Source: Pseudomonas brassicae (GTDB lineage Bacteria; Pseudomonadota; Gammaproteobacteria; Pseudomonadales; Pseudomonadaceae). From it: DNA of 53,906 nt. The notes under the pieces were generated by a model that was not told where the DNA came from, did no database searches, and was given only the letters and a program-made list of their open reading frames with translations. A program made the position numbers and the translations under genes. Below, in pieces: positions 34,306-43,735 of the stretch. The stretch is from positions 1-53,906 of the forward strand of contig NZ_JAAHBU010000030.1 in assembly GCF_010671725.1 (NCBI RefSeq), in the 5' to 3' direction. Position 1 is the stretch's first letter; the number at the start of each line of letters is the position of its first letter.

Positions 34306-35594
34306 TTACCAAAGCGCCACGCTGTAACTCACCAGCAGCCGGACTTCGTCGGCGTCGCGGGAGAAGTTGGAGCGGAAGGTGGCGTTACGCAGGCGCACGG
34401 CGACGTTTTTCAGGGCGCCGCTTTGTACTACGTATTTGAACTCGGTGTCGCGTTCCCATTCCTTGCCTTCGCCACCGGCCGCGCGGCTGACGTTGTCGCC
34501 ACTGAGGTAGCGGCTCATGAAGCTCAGGCCGGGGACGCCGAGCTTGCCGAAGTCATAGTCGTAGCGCGCCTGCCACGAGCGTTCGTCGGCCTGGGCAAAG
34601 TCGTTGATCTGCACGAAGTTGACCAGGTACGGGTCGGCGCCATCGACATACGGGAACGCGCTGTCGCCCGACATCTGCTGGTAGCCGGCGCTCAGCTTGT
34701 GGCCGTTGAGGGCGTAGCTGAACAGGCTGCTGAGCGAGGTGTTGTCGATCTTGCCGCCGCGGGCCTGGCCCTGGTCGTCGCTGAACGCCAGGCGCACGTC
34801 CGCGCCGACGGTGCCCGGGCCCCAGGGCTGGGTCGCGAGCAGGCCGACGAAGTGCTGGCGGTACACGTCGTCGAGCTGTGCGAAGTGGTAGCTGCCGGTG
34901 ATGCGGTCGGTGAACTTGTAGTCCACGCCGGCCATGTCGAAATGGTTGCCTTCAACGGTGCCCAGAAAGCGGCTGTTCTTGTTGTTGAGGGCAATGTCTT
35001 CCTTGTTGGTGTCGTTGCGGTCCTTGGTCTTTTCCAGGCGCCCGCCGGTGAAGGTCAGGTGCTTGATCTCCTGCGAAGTCAGCAGCCCGCCCTCGAAGGT
35101 TTGCGGCAGGATGCGCCCGTCGTTGGGCTGCAGGGTCGGCGTTTCCGGGATCAGCGTGCCGACCTTGAGTTCGGTGGCCGAGACCTTGACCTTGCCGGTC
35201 AGGCCGAGCTTGGCGTACTCGTCGGCGGCGCGCCCGTCATCGTGGGTCGGCAGCAGGCCGGTGCCGGTGCGGCCCCGGCCCGAGTCGAGCTTGACCCCGA
35301 GCATGCCCAGGGCGTCGACGCAAAACCGACGGTGCCCTCGGTGTAGCCAGACTCCAGGTTGAGCATGAAGCCCTGGGCCCATTCCTCGCGCTTGGACTGG
35401 GAGGTGCTGGGTTCATTGTGGAAGTCGCGGTTGAAGTACATGTTGCGGGTTTCGAAGGTGGCAGTGCTGTCTTCGATGAACGCGGCCTGGCTCAGCGGGG
35501 CAACGCCGGCAAGGGCGAGGGCACTGGCAATGGCAGAGGGGCGGGTGTGCAGACGACGGATAGGCGCAGGCGCCTGAGGCTGGGTGGACAGCAT
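34306..35594 (-). CDS. opdH: OprD-family porin, OpdH type, frameshifted as sequenced
   Basis: An outer-membrane channel for carboxylates. After a signal region ending SQAAFIEDS the mature protein starts with the OprD-family N-terminus TFETRNMYFNRDF. Family landmarks include GRTGTGLLPTHDDGRAADEY and WQARYDYDFGKLGVPGLSFM, and the last strand ends LVSYSVALW. The frame breaks near 35319-35322 (TTTTGCGTC, expected TTTTGGCGTC); repaired length is 429 residues. Position at the head of tctCBA and next to tctDE matches OpdH, the tricarboxylate porin of P. aeruginosa. Confidence 0.87.
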
Positions 35595-35689
35595 CGTGGA
35601 GTAACTCCGTTATTGTTCTTATTTGGGGTCGAACACTTCGGTTCGATCAACGGCATGCGCAACAGGCCGTAGGGCGATGCTAGGGGCTC

Positions 35690-35722
35690 AACCTTTCGCT
35701 AACCTTTCAGTGGTCTTTCAAT
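35690..35722. promoter_or_regulatory. Three 11-base direct repeats, candidate TctD binding site
   Basis: AACCTTTCGCT, AACCTTTCAGT and GGTCTTTCAAT follow each other without spacers at 35690-35722. Direct repeats with 11-base period are the normal target form for OmpR/PhoB-type regulators such as TctD. The site lies between the divergent opdH and tctD genes, about 75 bases before tctD. An inverted repeat TCGAAC-N6-GTTCGA lies at 35629-35646 nearer to opdH. Confidence 0.6.
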
Positions 35723-35797
35723 CGCGCGGTGACTTCACAGGCGCCCGTCGCGCGGTAAACTCCGCGCCACTGAATGCGACAAGACCGGGAGAAATCG

Positions 35798-36468
35798 ATG
35801 CGGGTACTGCTCGTCGAAGACCATCTGCAACTGGCCGAAAGCGTGGCTCAGGCCCTCAAGAGCACCGGCCTCACGGTGGATGTGCTGCACGATGGCGTGG
35901 CCGCCGACCTCGCGTTGGCCAGCGAGGAGTACGCCGTGGCGGTGCTTGACGTGGGCCTGCCGCGCATGGACGGTTTCGAGGTGCTGGCGCGCCTGCGCGC
36001 CCGCGGCAAGACGCTGCCGGTGTTGATGCTGACCGCACGCAGTGACGTCAAGGACCGCGTTCACGGCCTGAACCTGGGCGCCGACGATTACCTGGCCAAG
36101 CCGTTCGAACTGACTGAGCTGGAAGCGCGGGTCAAGGCCTTGCTGCGCCGCAGCGTGCTGGGCGGCGAGCGCAGCAGGCTTGCGGCCCGCTGGTGTACGA
36201 CCTGGATACCCGGCGCTTTACCCTGGGTGAGGAACTGCTGACGCTGACGTCCCGCGAGCAAGCCGTGCTGGAGGCGCTGATTGCGCGTCCGGGCCGGGTG
36301 ATGAGCAAGGAGCAACTGGCGGCGCAGGTGTTTGGCCTGGATGAGGAAGCCAGTGCCGACGCCATCGAAATCTATGTGCACCGGCTGCGCAAGAAGCTCG
36401 ATGGCCAGGCCGTGGCCATTGTCACCTTCCGCGGGCTCGGCTACCTGCTTGAGCACCGTGATGCGTGA
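35798..36468 (+). CDS. tctD: OmpR-family response regulator TctD, frameshifted as sequenced
   Basis: The regulator of tricarboxylate uptake. The receiver domain (1-115) has the acidic pair VEDH, Asp51 in VLDVGLPRMDGF and the Lys in YLAKPFELTELEARV. The winged-helix DNA-binding domain begins near 130 (YDLDTRRFTLGEELLTLTSR) and ends with the wing VTFRGLGYLLE. The frame breaks in the linker near 36170-36173 (GAGCGCAGCAG, expected GAGCGCCAGCAG). Repaired length is 223 residues, normal for TctD. GGGAGA lies six bases before the ATG at 35798, which begins at the receiver domain; an upstream ATG at 35774 is unlikely. Confidence 0.88.
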
Positions 36469-37843
36469 CGCTGGCAGCCTGCGCGGGCGGCTGCTGTGGA
36501 ACCTCGCGCTGCTGCTGGTGGTGTTGATGCTGGCCAGCGGCCTGAGTGCCTACTGGAACGGGCGCGAGGCCGCCGACACAGCCTACGACCGAACCCTGCT
36601 GGCGTCGGCGCGCACCATCGCCGCGGGCCTGTCGCAACGTGACGGCACGCTCAGTGCGGATGTGCCGTATGTGGCGCTGGACACCTTCGCCTACGACAGT
36701 GCGGGGCGCATCTACTACCAGGTCAACGATATCCATCAGCGCCTGATCTCCGGCTACGAGAACCTGCCGCCACCGCCGCCCAATACCCCACGCACCGACG
36801 ATTATCCCGCGTTGGCACGCTTTTACGATGCGCGCTACCTGGGCCAGGACGTGCGCGTGGTCAGCCTGTTGAAGGCGGTGAGCGAGCCGAACATGAACGG
36901 CATGGCGGAAATCCGCGTGGCCGAAACCGAAGAGGCGCGGGTGCGCATGGCGCGCAGCCTGATGGCCGATACGCTGCTGCGCCTGGGCATGCTGGCGCTG
37001 GGTGCGCTGTTGCTGGTGTGGTTTGCGGTCAGCGCGGCGTTGCGTCCGCTGGAGCGGCTGCGCGGGGCCGTGGAAGAGCGCCAGCCCGACGACCTGCGGC
37101 CGCTGCCGGTGGTGCAGGTGCAGCGCGAGCTGGGGCCGCTGGTGCATGCGTTGAACCACTTTACCGAACGCCTGCGTGGCCAGTTCGAACGCCAGGCGCA
37201 GTTTATCGCCGATGCGGCCCATGAGCTGCGCACGCCACTGGCGGCGCTCAAGGCACGCGTCGAGCTGGGCTTGCGTGCCAAGGAGCCGCAGGTATGGCGC
37301 CAGACCCTGGAGTCGGCGGCACTGGGCACCGACAAGCTTACCCACCTGGCCAATCAGCTGTTGTCGCTGGCGCGGGTCGAAAACGGCGCGCGTGCAATCG
37401 CCGAAGGCGGCGCACAGTTGCTCGACCTCAGCCAACTGGCGCGTGAGCTGGGCATGGCCATGGCTCCGCTGGCTCATGCGCGGGGCGTGGCGCTGGCATT
37501 GGAGGCCGAAGCGCCCGTGTGGGTGCGTGGTGAGCCAACCCTGCTCAACGAGTTGTTGAGCAACCTGGTGGACAATGCCCTGGCGCACACGCCGATCAAC
37601 GGCAACGTGATCTTGCGCGTCAGCGCGCCTGGGGTGCTGGAGGTCGAAGACGATGGGCCAGGGATTCCCGTCGATGAGCGTGAGCGGGTGTTCGAGCGGT
37701 TCTATCGGCGCAGTGCGCAGGGCACTGGCCTGGGCCTGGCGATCGTCGGCGAGATCTGCCGCGCGCACCTGGCACTGATCAGCCTGCATGACGGCGAAGG
37801 TGGTGGGCTGAAGGTGCGCGTCAGCTTCAGCCCGGTGGCCTGA
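36461..37843 (+). CDS. tctE: Sensor histidine kinase TctE
   Basis: A 460-residue inner-membrane kinase. Membrane segments are near residues 11-31 and 170-188, enclosing a periplasmic sensor. The H-box is FIADAAHELRTPLAALKA, the N-box ELLSNLVDNALAHTP, and the ATPase G-boxes VEDDGPGIPVDERE and GTGLGLAIVGEI. It pairs with TctD and should sense extracellular citrate-like acids. Its ATG overlaps the tctD stop by eight bases. The stop codon touches that of the convergent HDOD gene at 37844. Confidence 0.9.
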   Translation: MRDAGSLRGRLLWNLALLLVVLMLASGLSAYWNGREAADTAYDRTLLASARTIAAGLSQRDGTLSADVPYVALDTFAYDSAGRIYYQVNDIHQRLISGYENLPPPPPNTPRTDDYPALARFYDARYLGQDVRVVSLLKAVSEPNMNGMAEIRVAETEEARVRMARSLMADTLLRLGMLALGALLLVWFAVSAALRPLERLRGAVEERQPDDLRPLPVVQVQRELGPLVHALNHFTERLRGQFERQAQFIADAAHELRTPLAALKARVELGLRAKEPQVWRQTLESAALGTDKLTHLANQLLSLARVENGARAIAEGGAQLLDLSQLARELGMAMAPLAHARGVALALEAEAPVWVRGEPTLLNELLSNLVDNALAHTPINGNVILRVSAPGVLEVEDDGPGIPVDERERVFERFYRRSAQGTGLGLAIVGEICRAHLALISLHDGEGGGLKVRVSFSPVA

Positions 37844-38650
37844 TCAGCCGCGGAACATGTGCTTGGCGCCCATCAGCTCGCTCAACTGCAGCTGGGTGTT
37901 GGCCGGCAGGTTCAGGTGGCGCAGCGCCGGCAGGCGGCTCAGCGCGTGCTCGTTGCCATCGCTGAGTGCGCGGGCGATCTGCACGATGTCGACGTAATCG
38001 ACCTTGTCGGTGCAGCGCTCCAGGTCCTGGGCCTTGCTCGGCAGGGCCGCCAGTTGCTCGGGAAACTCCCACACACTGAGAATCTTGTCGCCCAGTACGG
38101 GGTGTATCAGGTCGATCACATGGTTGAGGCAGACCGGGTCGGAGAGCAACTCGTTGTGTTCTTCGGCATAGGTCAGCACCGGCAGCGCACCGATCTGGTG
38201 GACAAGCCCGGCAAGCGCGCCCTGATCGGGTTTGAGCTGGGTGAAGCGCAAGCATAATTCATAGCTGATGCCTGCGACTTCAAGGCTTTTTGCCCAGATT
38301 TCGCGCATTTTCTGCTCAACCACTTCAGAGCGTGCGTGGAAGATCTGCTCGATCACCAGGCCGATGGCAAGGTTGCAGCTGTAGTTGATGCCCATGCGCG
38401 TGATGGCCGTCTGCAGGTCGGTGACCTCTGTGGCGGCGCGCAGCAGCGGGCTGTTGACCACCTTGATCAGGCGCGCCGACAGCGCGGCATCGCGCCCGAT
38501 CACCTTGCTCAGGGTGCTGACGCTGATCTCGCTGTCTTCGGCCGCCTCGCGGATGCTCAGGGCGACTTCCGGCAAGGTTGGCAGCACCAGATCATCGTTG
38601 TCGATGGCGGTGAGCAATTGTGCTTCAACCCTCTGGGCCAGCGTGTTCAT
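37844..38650 (-). CDS. HDOD domain signalling protein
   Basis: A 268-residue soluble protein. An HDOD domain covers residues 15-215, beginning DDLVLPTLPEVALSIREAAE and VSTLSKVIGRDAALSARLIK. It lacks an HD catalytic pair at the position equivalent to HD-GYP enzymes (HQIGALPVLTYAEEH is seen instead), so it is likely a regulatory rather than hydrolytic protein. It precedes ygfZ in the opposite reading order (ygfZ lies upstream, 62 bases away, same strand), so both may be on one transcript. Confidence 0.85.
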   Translation of the reverse strand: MNTLAQRVEAQLLTAIDNDDLVLPTLPEVALSIREAAEDSEISVSTLSKVIGRDAALSARLIKVVNSPLLRAATEVTDLQTAITRMGINYSCNLAIGLVIEQIFHARSEVVEQKMREIWAKSLEVAGISYELCLRFTQLKPDQGALAGLVHQIGALPVLTYAEEHNELLSDPVCLNHVIDLIHPVLGDKILSVWEFPEQLAALPSKAQDLERCTDKVDYVDIVQIARALSDGNEHALSRLPALRHLNLPANTQLQLSELMGAKHMFRG

Positions 38651-38712
38651 CGTTGATTCTCTAGCGCATTCAGGGTGGGCTCCACCGCAATGGCGCGGCG
38701 GGGCAGGTTGGC

Positions 38713-39654
38713 TCAGCGCTGGATTTCGCGATCGCGGTCCAGTTCGTAAGGCAGTGTCAGCAGTGCCAGGCGCGGGCCATCGGGACTGCCCAGGTGCAGG
38801 TTGTCATCTGCCACGGCGTCGGCGCTCAGCACCGCCAGCAGCTCGCTGCCTGACGGTGCACGGGCTGCCAGTACCACCTCGCCTACCGACGAGGCGTGGG
38901 TGGGCGAGAAGATTTCGCTGCCGGGCGCCGGTGCTGGCGTGTCGGCCAGTGCCAGGCGATACAGGCGACGCTTGAGCTTGCCCAGGTACTGCATGCGCGC
39001 GACGATTTCCTGGCCGGTATAGCAGCCTTTCTTGAAGCTCACGCCACCTACTGCCTGCAAATTGATCATCTGCGGAATGAATAGTTCGCGGGTCGGCGCC
39101 ATCACCTGGCCGATGCCGGCACGTATCTGCCCCAGCAGCCAGTCGTCGAGCTCCGCGGTGGGCAGCTGTGCCTGCAGGTGCGCCTGTACGGCCTCGGCCT
39201 GTGCGGCCGGTACCCACAGCTCGACCCGTGCAGGCGATACCGCGATGGCCAGCAGGTCGGCGTGGCGGGCCACTGCGTCGGTCTGTGCCGGTGGCTCCAG
39301 GCCGAGTGTGCGCAACGCCGGGTCGCCCTGGTACAGGCCAAAGCGTACCCACTCGGCGCTGTCGTCGGTGAGCTTGGCCTTGGAGAACACCGCGTACTTC
39401 TTCAGGTCTGCCAGTTGCGCCTCGAGCAGCCCGCTGGCCATGGCCAGCAGGTAGCCGTCGGCGTGCTGCACGATGCGAAAGCTCGACTGCATGCGGCCCT
39501 TGACCATGCAACGGGCGCCGAGGCTGGCGGTGTGCTCGTTGAGGTAGTTGATATTGCAGGTCAGTTGACCTTGCAGAAACTTGCCGGCGTCAGAGCCGCG
39601 GACGGCGAGGACGCCCTCGTAAGACAGGGGGCAGAAAAATGCGGAGTCGGCCAT
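38713..39654 (-). CDS. ygfZ: Folate-binding Fe-S cluster maintenance protein YgfZ
   Basis: A 313-residue protein of the YgfZ/GcvT-like family, which uses tetrahydrofolate to support certain Fe-S enzymes. The diagnostic motif FKKGCYTGQEIVARMQYLGK contains the conserved K-G-C-Y-x-G-Q-E with the essential Cys. The N-terminus GSDAGKFLQGQLTCNINYL is also typical. It is divergent from sdhE, whose product supports flavoenzyme maturation; the pairing of ygfZ with sdhE is common in gamma-proteobacteria. Confidence 0.92.
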   Translation of the reverse strand: MADSAFFCPLSYEGVLAVRGSDAGKFLQGQLTCNINYLNEHTASLGARCMVKGRMQSSFRIVQHADGYLLAMASGLLEAQLADLKKYAVFSKAKLTDDSAEWVRFGLYQGDPALRTLGLEPPAQTDAVARHADLLAIAVSPARVELWVPAAQAEAVQAHLQAQLPTAELDDWLLGQIRAGIGQVMAPTRELFIPQMINLQAVGGVSFKKGCYTGQEIVARMQYLGKLKRRLYRLALADTPAPAPGSEIFSPTHASSVGEVVLAARAPSGSELLAVLSADAVADDNLHLGSPDGPRLALLTLPYELDRDREIQR

Positions 39655-39733
39655 GGGTCATCGCAGGTAATCAAGACTGAGGGCCATCATAGAGTGCTGT
39701 CGGCAAAATAGGTAGCTGGGCTAGACCAACGCC

Positions 39734-39764
39734 TTGTACGGTGGCCGCGCGCGGCCTGTATACT
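39734..39764 (+). promoter_or_regulatory. Possible sigma70 promoter of sdhE
   Basis: TTGTAC (39734-39739) and TATACT (39759-39764) with a 19-base spacer, 25 bases before the sdhE ATG. The -10 is good; the spacing is long. Confidence 0.4.
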
Positions 39765-39788
39765 GGCGGCCAATTTGAGGAGGGCTCC

Positions 39789-40043
39789 ATGGTCGAACAA
39801 ACTGAACTCAACCGGCTCTTCTGGCATAGCCGCCGCGGCATGCTGGAGCTGGACGTATTGCTGGTGCCGTTTACCCAGGAGGTGTACGCCACCCTGAGTG
39901 AAACCGACCGCGAGCTTTATGTGCGGTTGCTGAGCTGTGAAGACCAGGACATGTTCGGCTGGTTCATGGAGCGCAGCGAGTCCGACGACCCGGAGCTGCA
40001 GCGCATGGTTCGCATGATCCTGGACCGTGTCCAGCCCAAGTGA
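39789..40043 (+). CDS. sdhE: FAD assembly factor SdhE
   Basis: An 84-residue cytoplasmic protein that promotes covalent attachment of FAD to succinate dehydrogenase. The invariant RGMLELD motif (the RGxxE signature) is at residues 16-22, with the acidic [13 protein letters not shown] region later. GAGGAGGG precedes the ATG at 39789. The 3' end overlaps ygfX by 17 bases. Confidence 0.95.
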   Translation: MVEQTELNRLFWHSRRGMLELDVLLVPFTQEVYATLSETDRELYVRLLSCEDQDMFGWFMERSESDDPELQRMVRMILDRVQPK

Positions 40044-40479
40044 GCAGTTCGCGTGCCACTGGCGGGGCTCTCGGGCCTTGCTGGTGGCCTACCTCGTGTG
40101 CCAGGTGCTGGCGCTGGTTGCATTGAGCCTGCTGGCGATCCCCCTGTCGTTGGCCCTGCTTGGGCTGAGCGCGTGCGCAGCACATGGTTGCTGGGTGTTG
40201 CCGCGGCATATCCTGTTGAATCACCCGCGCGCCGTCACCGGCCTGCGTCGCGACCCGTTCGGCTGGCAGCTGTTCAGCGTGGCGGGAGGCTGGCAGGCAG
40301 TGCAGCTGTGCCGTGACAGCCTGGCCCTGCCGGGGCTGGTGATCGTGCGCTATCGCCAGCCAGGGCAGTGGTTCAGTCGCAGCCTGTGCATCGGCGCTGA
40401 TGCGCTGGAGCCAGTGCAGCACCGGCGTCTGCGTGTGCGGCTCAAGTTCAGTCGGCGTAGGTGGGTGGCTGCAGGATAG
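40027..40479 (+). CDS. ygfX: YgfX-like membrane protein
   Basis: A 150-residue protein with two adjacent membrane segments (about residues 18-55) and a basic soluble tail, the layout of YgfX (CptA). The GTG start at 40027 lies inside sdhE, so translation is probably coupled. YgfX has been linked to SdhE function and, in E. coli, to cytoskeletal toxicity; which applies here is unknown. Its last 32 bases overlap the end of convergent nadB. Confidence 0.75.
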   Translation: MSSPSEQFACHWRGSRALLVAYLVCQVLALVALSLLAIPLSLALLGLSACAAHGCWVLPRHILLNHPRAVTGLRRDPFGWQLFSVAGGWQAVQLCRDSLALPGLVIVRYRQPGQWFSRSLCIGADALEPVQHRRLRVRLKFSRRRWVAAG

Positions 40480-42064
40480 TGTCGTGCGCCACGGGCAGCA
40501 TGTCCGGGTAGTCCAGGGTGTAGTGCAGACCCCGAGATTCCTTGCGCTGCATCGCCGAGCGAATCATCAGTTCGGCTACCTGGGCCAGGTTGCGCAGTTC
40601 GATCAGGTCGCGGCTGACCTTGTAATTGCTGTAGAACTCGTCGATCTCGTCCAGCAGCAGGCGCACCCGGTGCTCGGCCCGTTGCAGGCGCTTGCTGGTG
40701 CGCACAATACCCACGTAGTCCCACATGAAGCGGCGCAACTCATCCCAGTTGTGCGCGATGATCACGTCTTCGTCCGAATCGGTGACCTGGCTTGCGTCCC
40801 AGCATGGCAGCGCTTCGGGCATGTCCACGCTGGACAGCTTGGCGAGGATGTCGGTGGCGGCCGAGCGGCCATACACGAAGCATTCGAGCAACGAATTGCT
40901 GGCCATGCGGTTGGCGCCGTGCAGGCCGGTGAAGCTGGTTTCGCCGATCGCATAGAGGCCTGGCACGTCGGTCAGCCCGTGGTCATCGACCATCACCCCG
41001 CCGCAGGTGTAGTGCGCCGCCGGCACCACCGGGATCGGTTGGGTGGTGATGTCGATGCCGAAGGTCAGGCAGCGTTCATAGACGGTGGGGAAATGGCCTT
41101 TGATGAACTCGGCGGGCTTGTGGCTGATGTCCAGGTACACGCAGTCGGCGCCCAGGCGCTTCATTTCGTGGTCGATGGCGCGGGCCACGATGTCGCGCGG
41201 GGCCAGTTCGGCGCGCGGATCGAAACGCGGCATGAAGCGCTCGCCGTTGGGCAGCTTGAGCAGGGCGCCCTCGCCGCGCAGGGCCTCGGTGATCAGGAAA
41301 CTCTTGGCCTGCGGGTGGTACAGACAGGTGGGATGGAACTGGTTGAACTCCAGGTTGGCCACCCGGCAGCCTGCACGCCAGGCCATGGCAATGCCGTCTC
41401 CGCAGGCACCGTCGGGATTGCTGGTATAGAGGTACACCTTGGCTGCGCCGCCGGTGGCCAGCACGGTAAAGCGTGCGCCAAAGGTGTCGACCTCGCCGCT
41501 GGCGCGGTTGAGCACGTAGGCGCCCAGGCAGCGCTCGCCCGCCTGGCCCAGGCGTCGTTGGGTGATCAGGTCGACGGCTACGCGCTGCTCCAGCAGTTCG
41601 ATATTGGGGCGTTGGCGGGCTTGTTCCAGCAGCGTGGTGAAGATCGCTGCGCCTGTTGCATCGGCAGCATGGATGATGCGTCGGTGGCTGTGACCGCCTT
41701 CGCGGGTCAGGTGAAACTCGAAACTGCGCTCGTCCACGCCTGCGTGCTCGTCACGGGTGAACGGTACGCCCTGGTCAATCAGCCACTGGATGGCTTCGCG
41801 GCTGTGCTCCACGGTGTAGCGCACTGCGTCTTCATGGCACAGCCCGCCACCGGCATTGAGGGTGTCTTCGACGTGGGACTGCACGGTGTCGGTGTCGTCG
41901 AGTACGGCGGCGACGCCACCCTGGGCCCAGAACGTCGAGCCGTTGGCCAGGTCGCCCTTGCTCAGTACGGCAATGCGCAGGTGCGCGGGCAGGTTCAGGG
42001 CCAGGCTGAGGCCGGCGGCACCGCTACCGATCACCAGAACATCATGTTGGAATTGTTGGCTCAT
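40448..42064 (-). CDS. nadB: L-aspartate oxidase
   Basis: A 538-residue FAD enzyme that oxidises L-aspartate to iminoaspartate, the first step of de novo NAD synthesis. The dinucleotide-binding motif [15 protein letters not shown] opens it. Further family segments are [20 protein letters not shown], the active-site region [13 protein letters not shown] and [21 protein letters not shown]-terminal helical domain is present and full length. Divergent from algU across 452 bases. Confidence 0.95.
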   Translation of the reverse strand: MSQQFQHDVLVIGSGAAGLSLALNLPAHLRIAVLSKGDLANGSTFWAQGGVAAVLDDTDTVQSHVEDTLNAGGGLCHEDAVRYTVEHSREAIQWLIDQGVPFTRDEHAGVDERSFEFHLTREGGHSHRRIIHAADATGAAIFTTLLEQARQRPNIELLEQRVAVDLITQRRLGQAGERCLGAYVLNRASGEVDTFGARFTVLATGGAAKVYLYTSNPDGACGDGIAMAWRAGCRVANLEFNQFHPTCLYHPQAKSFLITEALRGEGALLKLPNGERFMPRFDPRAELAPRDIVARAIDHEMKRLGADCVYLDISHKPAEFIKGHFPTVYERCLTFGIDITTQPIPVVPAAHYTCGGVMVDDHGLTDVPGLYAIGETSFTGLHGANRMASNSLLECFVYGRSAATDILAKLSSVDMPEALPCWDASQVTDSDEDVIIAHNWDELRRFMWDYVGIVRTSKRLQRAEHRVRLLLDEIDEFYSNYKVSRDLIELRNLAQVAELMIRSAMQRKESRGLHYTLDYPDMLPVAHDTILQPPTYAD

Positions 42065-42093
42065 GTCAGGGATATCCGAGCGAGGCGACCACT

Positions 42094-42121
42094 AGTATAA
42101 GGACGGGGGTATCGGCACAAT
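42094..42121 (-). promoter_or_regulatory. Possible sigma70 promoter of nadB
   Basis: On the minus strand TATACT (42099-42094) lies about 30 bases before the nadB ATG; ATTGTG (42121-42116) is a poor -35 at 16 bases. Confidence 0.4.
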
Positions 42122-42236
42122 AGTCAGGCGTTTATGGCATTGTGAAACTATCGTGAATCTGGGTGGGTTGCCTTTATAGCAGCCTCAAGGCCCTGATATC
42201 CATGGCGTACGTGATGCCCTGTTTGTTCAGGTGTGG

Positions 42237-42264
42237 GAACTTTCCTGGAACGCCACGTATCCAT
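42237..42264 (+). promoter_or_regulatory. Candidate distal AlgU-dependent promoter
   Basis: GAACTT (42237-42242), a 17-base spacer and TCCAT (42260-42264) resemble the AlgU/RpoE consensus GAACTT-N16/17-TCtgA. It lies about 250 bases before algU, in the 452-base nadB-algU gap, which has no other gene that I can see. Confidence 0.5.
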
Positions 42265-42430
42265 AGAAGGTTGTCTGCACGCCAGGGGCGGCGTGGCCAC
42301 GGTAGGCGAGGGGCCGTTATCGGCACTGCCCACTGACACGATGATCAGACTATTGACGCAGCCGGCCGTGTCCGCGCTGCGTTTTTCGTGCGGGCCGACC
42401 AAGGGCCGCAGGAAACTTGCTTGGAGGGGA

Positions 42431-42457
42431 GAACTTTTGCGAAAAGCCCGAGTCTAT
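42431..42457 (+). promoter_or_regulatory. Proximal AlgU-dependent autoregulatory promoter
   Basis: GAACTT (42431-42436), 16 bases, then TCTAT (42453-42457), a good match to the AlgU consensus. About 60 bases remain to the algU ATG. Positive autoregulation of algU from such promoters is established in P. aeruginosa. Confidence 0.75.
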
Positions 42458-42516
42458 GGTTGCAAGCCTGAACGATGGCCAATGCAGCGCTCCTCCAGGC
42501 TTACCGAGGAGTGTTC

Positions 42517-43098
42517 ATGCTAACCCAGGAAGAGGATCAGCAGCTTGTCGAGCGCGTACAGCGTGGCGACAGGCGAGCGTTCGATCTGTTGGTGCTGAAG
42601 TATCAGCACAAGATTCTCGGGTTGATCGTGCGTTTTGTGCACGACACCCATGAAGCCCAGGACGTGGCACAGGAAGCGTTCATCAAGGCTTACCGTGCGC
42701 TTGGCAATTTTCGTGGTGACAGTGCGTTTTATACCTGGCTGTACCGCATTGCGATCAACACGGCGAAGAACTATCTGGTGTCACGCGGTCGTCGGCCGCC
42801 AGACAGCGATGTGAGTTCCGAGGATGCGGAATTCTATGATGGCGATCATGGGCTCAAGGATCTCGAGTCTCCAGAGCGCGCGCTGTTACGGGATGAAATC
42901 GAGGGCACCGTCCACCGAACCATCCAGCAGCTGCCAGAAGATTTGCGTACGGCGTTAACTTTACGTGAATTCGATGGTCTGAGTTACGAAGACATTGCGA
43001 GCGTCATGCAGTGTCCGGTGGGTACCGTGCGCTCTCGAATCTTCCGCGCTCGGGAGGCCATTGATAAAGCCCTGCAGCCGTTGTTGCAGGAAACCTGA
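42517..43098 (+). CDS. algU: Extracytoplasmic stress sigma factor AlgU (RpoE)
   Basis: A 193-residue ECF sigma factor controlling envelope stress and alginate genes. Region 2 includes DTHEAQDVAQEAFIKAYRAL and FYTWLYRIAINTAKNYL; region 4 includes LREFDGLSYEDIASVMQCPV and GTVRSRIFRARE. The ATG at 42517 follows GAGGAG. First gene of algU-mucA-mucB-mucD, with 31 bases to mucA. Confidence 0.97.
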   Translation: MLTQEEDQQLVERVQRGDRRAFDLLVLKYQHKILGLIVRFVHDTHEAQDVAQEAFIKAYRALGNFRGDSAFYTWLYRIAINTAKNYLVSRGRRPPDSDVSSEDAEFYDGDHGLKDLESPERALLRDEIEGTVHRTIQQLPEDLRTALTLREFDGLSYEDIASVMQCPVGTVRSRIFRAREAIDKALQPLLQET

Positions 43099-43129
43099 GA
43101 CAGCGGCGACAGCCAAGAGAGGAACCGCC

Positions 43130-43723
43130 ATGAGTCGTGAAGCTTTGCAGGAATCGCTGTCCGCGGTGATGGATAACGAAGCGGACGAACTGGAGTTGCG
43201 TCGGGTACTGAGTGCCGTCGACGACAATGAAACACGTGCTACCTGGTCGCGTTACCAGGTTGCTCGCGCAGCAATGCACAAGGAACTGCTGCTGCCGCAG
43301 CTGGACATCGCTGCAGCCGTCAGCGCCGCACTGGCCGACGAAGCTACCCCGGTCAAGGTTGCCCGCGGTCCATGGCGCAGCCTGGGTCGTCTGGCCGTCG
43401 CTGCCTCTGTCACCGTGGCCGTACTGGCCGGTGTACGCCTGTACAACCAGGATGAGATCAGCGGCGCCCAACTGGCCGCGCAGCAGCCTGCGCAGCACGG
43501 CCTGACACCACAGGTGCAGGGCCCGGCCGTATTGGCAGGCTATAGTGAAGACAGTACCGAGCAAGCCACTGGCCCGATGGCCAACGGCGTGCTGCAAGGC
43601 CAGAGCGGCTGGCAAGACCAGCGTCTGCCAGGCTACCTGCGTCAACATGCCCAGGAAGCGGCAGTGAAAGGGACTGAAAGCGCTCTGCCTTATGCCCGTG
43701 CGGCCAGCCTGGAAAATCGCTAA
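43130..43723 (+). CDS. mucA: Anti-sigma factor MucA
   Basis: A 197-residue single-pass inner-membrane protein that holds AlgU inactive. The cytoplasmic RseA-type domain (1-78) reads SREALQESLSAVMDNEADEL and WSRYQVARAAMHKEL. The membrane helix is near 84-104 (LGRLAVAASVTVAVLAGVRL). The periplasmic tail is cut during stress by AlgW and MucP-type proteases and protected by MucB. GAGAGGAA precedes the ATG. Confidence 0.96.
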   Translation: MSREALQESLSAVMDNEADELELRRVLSAVDDNETRATWSRYQVARAAMHKELLLPQLDIAAAVSAALADEATPVKVARGPWRSLGRLAVAASVTVAVLAGVRLYNQDEISGAQLAAQQPAQHGLTPQVQGPAVLAGYSEDSTEQATGPMANGVLQGQSGWQDQRLPGYLRQHAQEAAVKGTESALPYARAASLENR

Positions 43724-43735
43724 GTAAGGAGGATC

